From: Fasciola hepatica
Lineage: Eukaryota; Platyhelminthes; Trematoda; Plagiorchiida; Fasciolidae
Length of the DNA stretch: 64,000 nucleotides
Reading direction: 5' to 3'
Assembly (NCBI GenBank): GCA_948099385.1
Contig: CANUEZ040000020.1
Span: 12,355,501 to 12,419,500 of the forward strand
Within the stretch, counting starts at the first letter, position 1, and each line of letters starts with the position of its first letter. The translations under genes and the position numbers were made by a program. Below the pieces are notes generated by a model. The model ran no database searches and was not told the DNA's origin. It worked only from the letters and a program-made list of their open reading frames with translations. Shown here one piece after another: positions 13,701 to 25,700 of the stretch.

Positions 13701-16700
13701 TCGGTGGGTGCATAGGCCAAAGAGACAAACAGATGGCGTCTATGGGAGCGGCGACTGCTCACTTTACACGAACCTTTGAGTCTCACTGCGCATAACCGAC
13801 CGTTGACTGGGATCTGGTCTAGCAGCGCCGTTTCAGCCCTTTCACTGAGAGCAATGCCAAGGCCAGCGAGACCAGAAGCCGCAGCCTCAGCATCCCTAGA
13901 AAGGCGTAATTAAAACTTTACAGTGGGGTTTGATGTGGGCGTCAATCGATTGTTGAAACTGGAGTCTTGAACGCCAGTCTGCTGAATGCAACACATAGAT
14001 GGCAGAAGATCCATGCGTACTGACTAAACCCGCCTGTTGTCCCTGTACGCATTAGGGTTCGCACGTTGAACGTGGATAGTTTGAATGGGCATTAACGACG
14101 AAGCAGGGTTTCAGTCGGTTGTGCGGGTTCGGTGAGACTCCGAAGCTAGTTGAAGAAGGACGAGAGAACGTAGCCAGTATTTCCGTTGGTGGTACTACAG
14201 CCGACGCGGTCCATCGAAGATCCCGTTGGGTCTGATAAGGGGAAGAAGTGGAGATTGGTAAGTAAGTTCTTATGTATGGTGTAAAACAGCGTTCATACGG
14301 GCGCAGAAAGATCGCTAATCATTGTTTGAATAAAATCATCCATGGTTTTTACAGTTGTGGGCTGTTGTATTATTCGGTCTCCTGGCCCGGAGTAAGGATT
14401 AATATTCGAGGGTGTGCCTCTAGATTTTGCGCAGCCAAGCGCGTCCTGCAAGGCATCAGCGTTGGTCCAGATGAGTCGGTGGCCAGTTGTATGGTTCGAT
14501 CGCCTCTTCTGGAAATCACTGGGAGCCGGTGACTGATTGCTCAGTTCAACCGCCCTTGGGATGGGGCTGGACATCCTGGATGTCCAGGACACCCCTCCGC
14601 CACAGATGCCGGTGACCAGTTTTGTGCGCCTTATGCGTCACTCGAGGTTGGTTTGAAACCAGAGTTTAGCCATCTCCCCTAAACTGAATACCAGTCAGTC
14701 AACCCGATGGAGGGCACTGAGCGTTCGGTTTCATCCTGACACTTTGATGGTAACACCTCCGTCACGGGGAAGCAGTGATTAGGTCTGCCCCAGCAGAGGC
14801 TGTGTAAGGCGCATCGTTATTTAGCAGCATTTCAAAAGGCGCTTAAGACAAGTAGCTATCTCAGTTTGGGAGATCTACCCTCGACCAAACTGAGGCATTT
14901 GGAGGGTTTGGACTAAGTAACAGTTCTCGCGGCTACCACGTCTCGGGTCGCTGGTTCCAGGCATCCGCTACTCAGCATGAAAAGGATTGTGCTTCGAAAC
15001 TACGATGCGCCCATACTTTGCTTAGCCTGATTTCATAACCTCCAACAGCTATGAATTCTCGCGGGAAAAATTGCGCCGCACTGTCAGCTTAAGAAATCGG
15101 TGAACGACACCGGATTTTGCAAATTAAACATTCGAAGGTGCTTTTTTAACCCCTAAGTGATCGGATATAGCTGTCCACGCAAGTCAAGCTAGGCGTTAGT
15201 GGTAATTAAACGGACATGAAATCGTTCATTATGAATAAACGGGTCATGTTGGTCAATTTAGTATGGCCTTGCATAGAAAATCCGAGTCGAATGGCAACTT
15301 ATGTAGTATTAGACCAGTGATATGCCATCCGTTTGGACAGAGTTTATCGCTAAACCGTTTGGGTTCAATCTGGTATATTCACTTAGGTCTCCTGATTGTG
15401 AAAGACTTCAATGAATCTGGTTAAATTGGAATGACCAATAACGACTATTGGATTGTGGCTGTTCTGGTTGCTTCTTCTCAACAGCAGCCTAACTAAGAAA
15501 TGAAAGTTATCAATAATATTGTAAAGTAGGGAGAGAAGTAAAAATAATCGCAGCAATATGATAATTAGGTTATGTGAATACAAATACCTCACTTGTCATG
15601 ATATGTTATCGTATCTTCCTGTCTGCCTATGGTCACTGGTTATACGGATGTCGTGGAAGTCCGACTCAAGAAAACTAGTCAAATGCAATGGTCCGTCTCA
15701 ATATATTACATCCATCTTATGGACTGTCCACCTAATGGCGCTTACTCTAACAAGGTTCATGTAACTTTCGATAAGTGCAAACTGTGATGAAACTAATATT
15801 TGCATCTTATCAACAATTGTCAGCTTTCTGGCACAAATTTTACTAAGGACGTTAAATATGTATGATAACCATGTAGGATAGTTCTGGAAGAATTCACTGT
15901 AACTACTATTTTCGTTGCACAGTCATCTGTGCTTATTTCGAACTTGAGCATATTTCTTGTTGTCCCGTAGTTGATGGAGTCTCCGTGAGTTGTCGTAAGG
16001 TATTAGTTCAAATAACTTGGAGGGGTTTGGATATTTTGGCCAGTTCTACCTCACTTAACTTCATTTTCAAAAACTGAAGTGAATCGGGATGAAATTATAG
16101 TAAAATCATACAGTTCTGTTAGACTGTTTAGTCGCCGACATTTCCAGTTTACAACAACTTCTCTTCTTTTAATTTCGACCGTATTGGTAAAATAGATTTG
16201 CCAAACTGTCTACTGCTCACACTTGTCGTCCTTTTATCATAACCACCCTAAATCCTTAAGGGTCATAGATACGAATGGACCTCACTTGTATTTTTTAACG
16301 CTTTTCGTAATCATCACTTTATTTCCTCAATCCATATCAGAACTTCTCAAAAACGATCAATCTCAGCTCACTTTCCCCATATTTATCGTGCACCGTTCAG
16401 CCCCAGCGGTGTGGTCGCTTCTGTCAATGTTAGTTCACTGTGCATGCACACCTTCACGTTGAAGCTTCGAAACGGTTTTCCGGTCATACTTAACCACGCT
16501 GTCCGGGGCACTAGGATAATCCCTGAGATTATCTCACTACTTTCTGTGTGTTGTGGTGTGCGCACACAGTCCAACGCACATGCATGCGCCGGCAAACACC
16601 CACTGTAAATGTGTTGACAACGTGAATTCGTCATCTGTCGCACGGGATATCCCTAACCTTCCGGCAATGGACATAGAGATTATATCACCGCTCTGCCTAT

Positions 16701-19700
16701 GTCACAGTGGGCGCACACGCATGCACCCACGGACGCATTCTGCATAATAACCGGCATATTGTGGTAAAACTAATATTGGCACATTGATAAGAATAAACAG
16801 CACCCTGTTATTCATTTCACTGAAGTCACCAAATGGGTGCTTAGCTAAATACGTTTCGCGCCGGGATAAGGATAATCCCTAGTTCCACTATTGTTCTTAC
16901 CTTAGCTTTGACTCAATCTGCTCCCACTATGGTATGCACCACAGCTACCATTTTATTAATCACACCATAGAGTTACAATAGGGGTGAAATCAAATCGAAA
17001 TTAGCGATGAACTCTGTCCAAATAGATGACATACAACTGGTCTAATACTACATAAGTTGCCATTCGACTCGGATTTTCTATGCAAGGCCATACTAAATTG
17101 ACCAACATGACCCGTTTATTCATAATGAACGATTTCATGTCCGTTTAATTACCACTAACGCCTAGCTTGACTTGCGTGGACAGCTATATCCGATCACTTA
17201 GGGGTTAAAAAAGCACCTTCGAATGTTTAATTTGCAAAATCCGGTGTCGTTCACCGATTTCTTAAGCTGACAGTGCGGCGCAATTTTTCTCGCGAGAATT
17301 CAGAAAATATCAAAATCTAACTACTGCCACTATTTCCAGTAGCAGTATTGAAAATTCGAAGCTCCACGGCTATAACCGTTCCCAAAGAACACACCAGAGT
17401 TGAGCTTGGGATCAAGGCCCTTCAGCAGCGTGATGGTTTTTAATAGATGCTTTCTCCGTTCGAGCGAGAAAAGTTTGAATATCTCATGTCTGGCTAAATG
17501 GGGCAGCTTTTTGATCCCTTCAACGAATCGCGTGAATTGTCTTCTGACCTCCAGCACTTATCCATCACCAATGAGTGACGGCATCCAGTTTAGGGACCTT
17601 GAGGAAGTCCTGTTATGAGGCGCTTCTGGCTCCCTAGGGCAAACTGACATGGTTAGCTGGTACAAGATTCGGAATACTCTTGTCGCATTATAAGTCTGAT
17701 CCAAACGATTCGCGAATGCACATTTCCAGATCCACCATCTGTAGTGCGTGGTGGTCAGACGTATATGTATCGCCTTGTACGGAGAGTGGCACTTTCCTAC
17801 ATTCAACGGCTAGTGCCATCCGTCGGTCCATCCATTGATGCAGGCTAGGTCCCTTCGAATGTTCGAATTTGAGGGATTCTGCACTGGCTTCATCCCATCG
17901 CCAAACAAGGAGCAGTGACAGGTGAGCTCCTGAGTTATAGCACCGATCTATGTGAGGAGTGTCAGCAGACCGGGCGCTGACCTTTGTGGGACCCCAATAT
18001 GCTGATTAACGAAGTCAAACGCTTTATAGGAATTCGGGTGGCAAACGTCGATCTATTCACCACTGTCTATTTGTAAGATAACCTCATACAAGAAGGATAA
18101 CAGATGTGACACGCATGACCAGTTCTCCATAAACCTACACGTATGATGTTAGACCACCGTCCGTCGGAGATCGTAAGTATCACCTGTAGAAGGGTCACTA
18201 GTCTGTGATTCTCTTCAGCTTATCTCGGCTCGCTGTGGTGAGTAAAAACCTCATCAATATTCCACTCCATATACCATTTCCGTGTACTAATTGAACAAAT
18301 GAGGCAGTTAGAAACTATTATTTTCTCACAGTTGCCTAATGTTAGCAAGATGCAATCCATCTCATCCCGCGATCTCATTTGTGGAGCGTTCTAACAACCT
18401 CCGTCACGTTTCCCGGTTGCTTCAGAAATTCTGCTATTCGTGTCACAGACTCGTATGTGGCGTTTTTTATCACATGCCTTCGTGTGACTGCAGTGGGAGG
18501 GCTATTCCCCCACCACAGAGACCCACTGCACTATTTGGGATCACCGGTAATCAAACCCTGAGACTTTGGGTGAACAACCACACGAGGCCCCAGCAGGTCA
18601 GATGTGGTAATGAGCCGGACGATAGTGGACTGCTGCCCTACCTACCTACCGGTTATGACGGTGATTTGGACCTCCGAGGTGGTAAGCAAACGCTCTGAAT
18701 CACTCAGTCACCACCGGTCGATGTAGTCGCTTGAATCCTTTGTATGCACCCGTTCACAGCGACCTTAAGTGTAATTGCAGCATGCTGGCGGTCACCTCTC
18801 ATTATGCAAAACACTGCCACTCTTAAGGCAGTGTTTGGTTTTTACATAGCCGAAGTACACCTTAGAACTGGATTCTGATTTTTTTCGCTGGTTTTATTCT
18901 ATGTGTATGACAACTGGTACGGATTATGATGACCATAGTGCAGGTTTCGATAAATAGCAAAGGTGGTGGTCTCATGTTTCATTAAACAAACTCCATGTCC
19001 TCTTTCGTTCCTGTGCACGATCTGCTGGGTGGTTCCACCAGGACGGTTTGATCATTGTTCGAATCGTGCGCATTGGTGTTAAAGGCCTCGAATGATGTTG
19101 GACGGATGTTTCTAGACAACACAGCCCTGATCCATCGCACAATGTGTATGGTTCCATTCCAAGTATAGAACCGCGTTGACCAGATGTTGTTTGTTAACTT
19201 TATTGAAGCTTTTCTCTTTTTTAAGGCCGGGGGGTGTGATTTCGACTACGTTCACACGAAGAACCTTGTCTTACTATGGTTGTTTTTATCCCGGGGAGCA
19301 GTAAACCGACGATTACCGATATCATTTGGTAGCTTGGTAATAACATCTTCCAGTAAACTTGAACTGTCCCAAACCCGATTTGATCGGTGAATCCTAATAA
19401 ATGAATCGCGAATCCCGTCAGGGGCCACAGAGTTTCTCAATCTATTTCGGGACAATTATGGTCCCCGACTATCACCACACCTTCAGTCCTTACCGTTTGG
19501 TCATGTAGATATTCCAGGAACATCGTGATCTCATGATCCTCGGGTGCAGATTAGCCCTGAGGCGAGTGGTATTCTAATAACGACTAACATTCGAGCCGTG
19601 TCGTGTAATCTCCACTCGCTGGTTGCTCGTGTTTCTGAGCAAATAGAAGCGTAACCTATCCCCATTCACCCGGTGGATGCAAGCGTCCGCGGAGCCAACT

Positions 19701-22700
19701 GTGCAATGTTGTCTAACTGCTTTAGCCAGTTATCCGTTACAGCAATGCAATTAAAACATTCGACCTGAGATGTAATTTTTTGTCATTTTTTCCAAAGCTT
19801 CACACAATGAACAATTGCTCTTCCAGTTTTGTACCCTGAGGTTCCTGTTAGAACGCCACGCATCCATCGATGTTGGTTTGCTGTCGTCTAACTATGACCA
19901 TATTATGCATAATAACAACCCTCGAAACATCAGAAATTGTGATAAAACGGAAGTAACACTGGTTCACATCTACATCGTCTAATTTTTATTTTTCTCTCAT
20001 CCCGCGAGTGTACTGCCTGCTCAACAAACCCGTTATCTAATTCGCTTTTCTGTTTTTTCGTGATACAAGCCCCAGAAAACGAACTAAGCTGCCAAAGCAG
20101 CACTAGAAAAGCGAACTAGATAACGGGTTTGTTGAGCAGGCAGCACACTCGCGGCGTAGACACTAGCAAAGCCAATCAGTTACATGTAGGTGGTAGACGG
20201 CTCTGCTTTCGCCCGGCTCACTGCCACGCCTGATCTACTGAGGCCTTATGTGGTTACCACTTTAAGTGTCAGGATTCATGGTTGCCGATTTCCTTCACAC
20301 TACAAATCATGAAAATACACGACACACTCACTCGTTCTTTTGCTCACGCTAAAAACAAGCTCAAACTAATCACCCTCACTAACATTCGCGAAATGAACCA
20401 TAGTATCGATTCTGTGCACTAATTTCTTCAATCTTCCTCTCATCTTGCCCTATTTTTGACCGAAACCCAAATCTCTCCCCTCATCAGACACCACCCATCT
20501 TCAATTTCCCAACTATACCTTTCACTCCTCTTTCAACCAAAGATGGCGTCTGTGCCCTTGTCCAGCAGCCAGTCACCACATCCAGAATCTTGATTTTTCC
20601 AACCATGAATTTCAGTTGATGTGGCTGAAACTCCGACTTCCTTATTTTAATCAGCACTTTTGTGTTGTTTACCGTCCACCCAACAGTAGCGATCTATCGA
20701 TCTTTGATTTCTTATCTTCGAACATTGAGCATTTGTTTGTTACGGATCCCAACTACCATATCACCATCCTAGGAGATTTCAATATTCACAATCGAGATTG
20801 GCTGATTCACTCATCAGACACTTCGGCTCTGAGGCGCGGGACCGAACATTTCGCCGTGGTCAACAACTCGTGCCAACTTGTTGACCTCCCCACGCGTATT
20901 CCCGAACGTGCCCATACCCTTAATCTTATTCTCACTTCTGTTCCTACTCTGTTCTTAGGCATCTCTGCTCTCCCTCCACTTGGCGCATCTGACCACTGCA
21001 TTATTTCCTGTTCCAACAGTTTTACTCGCCCCGATCCTTCACCTTCCTCGGGACACGCATTTTGGCGTTACAGTTCAGCCAATTAGGATGGTTTTCGCGA
21101 TTTCCTGGCCTGCTACTCTTGGGATGATTGCTGCTTTACTTCAGACGTTTCCGTTTCTAACTTCACTGACATTGTTCTTCAAGGTATGCAACTTTTCATT
21201 CCTCACTCTTCCAAACCTGGCAAACCCGAATCCCCGAGTGGTTCAGCCACTCATGTGATCGTGCTGTACGTTTGAGGCGTGCAACATTTCGCCGCTGGTG
21301 CCGCTCGCCCAATCCCGACTTTCACCGCCGCTTCGTGCAAGCCAGGAACAGATGCACGTCATCCATAGAAAGCCAAAGAACGCTCCGTCCGCTGGAAAGC
21401 CGAACGCTTACTCTCATCTGCCACCGGTAGCCGGACATTTGGATCCGTTGCCAAAGCAGTCTCCCGCAGTTTTCGCCCTTCCACTTTCCCTCCCATCTGT
21501 AATTCCCTTGGTGCTCTTGTTTGTGAACCACACGAGAAAGCTGGGGGTTTTGCCTCTTATTCCACTTTGCCGTCTTATCTTAGTCCTCTGGTTCCTTCTC
21601 TTCCCTCTGCTTCCCACTTTCAACCTCATATTAGCACTGGGAAGATCTGTCAAGCGCTGCGTTCTCTGGACGTATCCAAACCACCCGGTCCGGACGATAT
21701 ACCACTCATCTCTCTTAAAATGTGTGCCCCTGAATTGGCTCCTCTCTTACGTCGTCTTTTCTGTCTCTCTCTGCAACTATCTATTTTTCCAATCCCCTAG
21801 AAACACGCCGTGGTTCTTTCTATTCCCAAACGCGGTGATCTTTCTTACCCGAATAACTATCGTCTTATTTCCATCACCTGTTTTTTCGAAAGTATTTGAA
21901 ACTGTCAGCTCCGACCAACTGCGTGCTTTTCTCGAACGCGAAGGACTGCCGTGCGATCGCCGATACGTATTCCCACCCCGCCACTCCCTCGGTGATATCC
22001 TGTCTTTCGTCTCACTCCCGGTCGGCTGCATTCGACAATCACGGTGTCGCTGGACATCTCTAAGGCCTTTGGCCGAGTTTAGCACGAGGGTCTTCTGGTG
22101 AAACCGCTCTCGTTCGGGTTCTCCTCCGCCCTCGTATCGTGGACATGAAGTTTCCTCAGTGAGCAAGCCATCTCCGCCCGGGTTGATGGGGTTCTGTCCC
22201 AGCCATTTCCTGTGAATGTCGGCGTTTTCTAAGGTCCAGTACTTGCGACCACCCTATTTCTTTTATTTATTAATAATCTTTTATCCACTACTTCCAACCC
22301 AATCCATCCCTTTGCCGATGATGCCACTCTTCGTTCTTCCCTTTATCACACTCCCCGCCATGCCAACACCAACATCGACCACGGCCGCAGCGCAATCAGT
22401 GCATCTTGAGAGTCCGATCTCGAACACATCTCTTCCTGAGGATCCCATAATCATATTGCATTTAATGCTTCCAGAACTTCTGTCCTCTCACTTTCCTTGA
22501 AACATCATTAATTCTCCCCTCATTTATCCTCTAGTTCAACTGTGCTGCCTGCCGCAGATTCTATTTCTCTTCTTGGCTTATCTATAACTTCCTCTGTGTT
22601 GGTCCACCTTCATATCTCAGCTTTCCTCTCGTGCTGCGCGCAAAGTTGGTTTTCTGTTTCGCGCCAGACGCTTATTCATACCAGCTCATCTTCTGTTGTA

Positions 22701-25700
22701 CAAAGCTCAAATCCGTCCCGCACTTGAATATTGCAGTCACGTTTGGGGTGGAGCTTCGTCTACCTCTCTTTCTCTTCTTGATCGGGTCTAACGTAAGGCC
22801 ACCCGGCTGATCGACAACTCTTCTCTAACCTGCAGTCACTACCCCATCTTCGGGCTGTTGCTTCGTTATCCCTCTTCTATCGGTACTATTTTGGATTTTG
22901 TTCTGAGCTTGCTTCTGCAGTTCCTCTTCCCAGAACTTTTCCCGACCATGACGTACCCAGGCAACTAGTCATCCCTATCACGTTTCTGTCACTAGATGTC
23001 GCACTTCTATCTTTCCCTGGACCGTTAAGTTATGGAACAGTCTTCCCACCCGCTTACAACTTTTCTCTCTTCAAAAACAAGATCAATAAACTGGTTCTAA
23101 CGTGAATGTTTCCCCACAACCCACTTTTACAGTGTCTTCTGATTATGGAGTTTACCCCTTATACTGTATTTCACTTTACGTGTAATTAAAAAATGCATGC
23201 TCTAGGGTAAGAAAAGCGTATTTTCGCTTCAGGCCAAACAGAGTCGGTCGATACGTAAGTCAGTCGCATTGGTCTGCACGGTCCGGATTCAAGCGTGCAT
23301 TGACGGGCGTGTGTCTGATTTTGACAAAGGTCGAACAGTCATCCCGGGGCGTGTATATGCTATCCGTATGTGAACGGCTAAACCGAACATAATGGTCGGG
23401 ATAAAGATTCCATCACTCGACGTTTGTTTTCATTGAAGACACTAACCATTTACAGTAGTTATTAAGTTGTATGTGAAAACAAGCAAATTATCTTGCCACA
23501 AAAAACCTACAAACCGTAATGTAAATGATCAGTATTTTAACCTGAATGCCACTGCAAAACGAGCCAACTACACTTGCCTCTGTTCCAGATAGGTTCGACA
23601 CTAACTACCCCAAATCGATTTTAGTTCTGCAGAGAATTCATCTCCAAGAACGTACCATCCATTGAGTGCGCCATCTGTCTAACAGGGTTTACGGATGAAT
23701 CTCAAGTTTACGTGACCTCAGAATATCACTATTTTCACAAAGTATGTATTGGCGAGTACATGGCGCAACGCGAGGTTGATTTCAACCGGGAACTGGAAGA
23801 ATTGCTCTCGAAGGATCCCTATTATCAGTCGCCAGGTTTGCGAGTAAGAGCCGTCTTTGTTTCCCCCTGAATTATATACTTGATTATTGATCTAAAACGT
23901 CTAAGCTCCCGGGCTATTATGCAACAATCTATTCGCGTAGATAAACAAAGCTATCAGGTACTTGGATATATATGGATGCATTCTGTCACTGGTCGCCTAT
24001 TGCTTCGGTGTAACTGTTTATTTTTGCGAGCGACCCGATTTCTTTTTTGTTCACTACTTAGGCATTATATAATCGCTAAGATATATCCAGGAGAGCCGTC
24101 TAATATCGAATTCAACCGGTAATAGTGGGTTTGGAACCTCACTCAAGTTTTTACAGAATTTGGCTTACGCCGCTTCACTTCAGTCGTTCAGTTTATAAAC
24201 AGGGTCGCTTGTCCTTTTACTCATTTGTTTTCAACTAACAAAATAGGTAGCTTTTCTGTCTACGGTGGGTTTGTCTTTCACTCCTAGTATATTTTTACGT
24301 AATCGCTCTTGATACACATACCCCTTCTGATATTCCCAGTTTACTGAATAACCTCGAATATATAGATCATCAGCACAAGTTCCCCTTGCGTTAATTTAAC
24401 CTCCCATTTGCTGAACAATCGAACCCGAATTCCGCTTGCGGCAATCTTTCACCGGAGTTTACCAAAAGAGATGAGGTTCGTCAAAAATGCTCCGTCACTC
24501 CTTTTCCGAATGTATTGAAGATGATTTCATGAAGGACCTTATTTTCGAAGTTTAATAGTACAATTCAGGGAAGCCATGCACACCACCCCCAATGTCACAA
24601 AAGACTCCGGTTCAAGTAGGCCTCAAAGCCGATAAATATCTTTGACATCAGTTGCTTTGTTAGATGCTCGCAGATCCGTTTCTGCGGATGCCACGTTCAA
24701 TGACTTACGCAAGTCCCTGAGACGCCAACTTACCATGACCGTAGGCAGTGGTAGACTGCGAAATGTAAAAGGCTACGTCGATTGGCAATAGTTGCAACCT
24801 TTACCATTTGATTAGAAGTACCAGTCCACGAAAGCCTGGTGTGAGTTATTAAGAGAACTTGATGGCTCAATGATTCACTCTCAGGGACATCGTCTGGAGC
24901 GTTCGGAAGAGCACCTAAGGAACAGTTCAGTTGGGCCACTTCTACAGTGGACCTTCCGAATATACCTGCCAGATAAACAATGCAGGCAGAAATGGAAGTT
25001 ATCCGGGAAATAGGTTTTTTGAAATGGTACAAAGCTTTTGGACTGGATGGGTTGTCTCGATCCTCTATCAAGATGAAGGCGGAGCTTTGGTTTCGGAGTT
25101 AACAAAACTCCTGATTATTTGAGATAGCGAGCAGATTCCCAAGGATGGTTGTGAATCAGTGATTGTGCCAATTTACAGGAAAGGTTACAGATCCTCTTGA
25201 GCAAACCACAAACGAATTAGCTTGGCAAGTGTCGTATCTAAACCGCTCGCCATTATCCAGCGCCTGCGGAAGTTGTGTGCATGAAAATCTAGCCGGTTTC
25301 AGACCCGATCAGAGTTGTATCGACCACATCTTTACTCTTCGACAAACTTTAGAGCACAGACATATCTTCCGTAAGCCCACAATCTCTGTCTTTTCTGATC
25401 TGAAAGCGGCGTTCGATTCGGTCGACCGCAGAGTTTTATGGCGCTGCCACTCGTTGAAGGGTGTGCCAGAGAAGTGTATTTCTCTTTTCCAATGCTTGTA
25501 TGCGAACAGCCTAAGCCGAGTTCGTGTTTACGGCGATCTCTCACCCGAGTTCACTATGGAAAGTGGTGTTCGTCAGGGTTACCCTCTTTCGCCCTCCCTC
25601 TTCATTTTTATCATTGAATTGATTCTTGAGACAGCCCTATCCTCGTGTGAGACTAGCGACATCGATCTTTGCTCACGCAGTACATTGTGTGATTCAAAAT

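Larger units (their letters stand above)
2136..23624 (+). other. RNF25 intron 4, 21.5 kb of nested repeats
   Basis: Bounded by donor gtgagt at 2136 and acceptor ttttag ending at 23624, both phase 0. It holds at least five transposon families described separately. I saw no further RNF25-like exon in it, and the protein aligns across the junction with one residue of difference from vertebrate RNF25, so none is expected. Confidence 0.8.

Noticed and set aside
23634..23843. Alternative RNF25 exon 5 start after ttctgcag
   Set aside because: The phase would not fit exon 4, while ttttag at 23624 fits and aligns with RNF25 almost without gaps.
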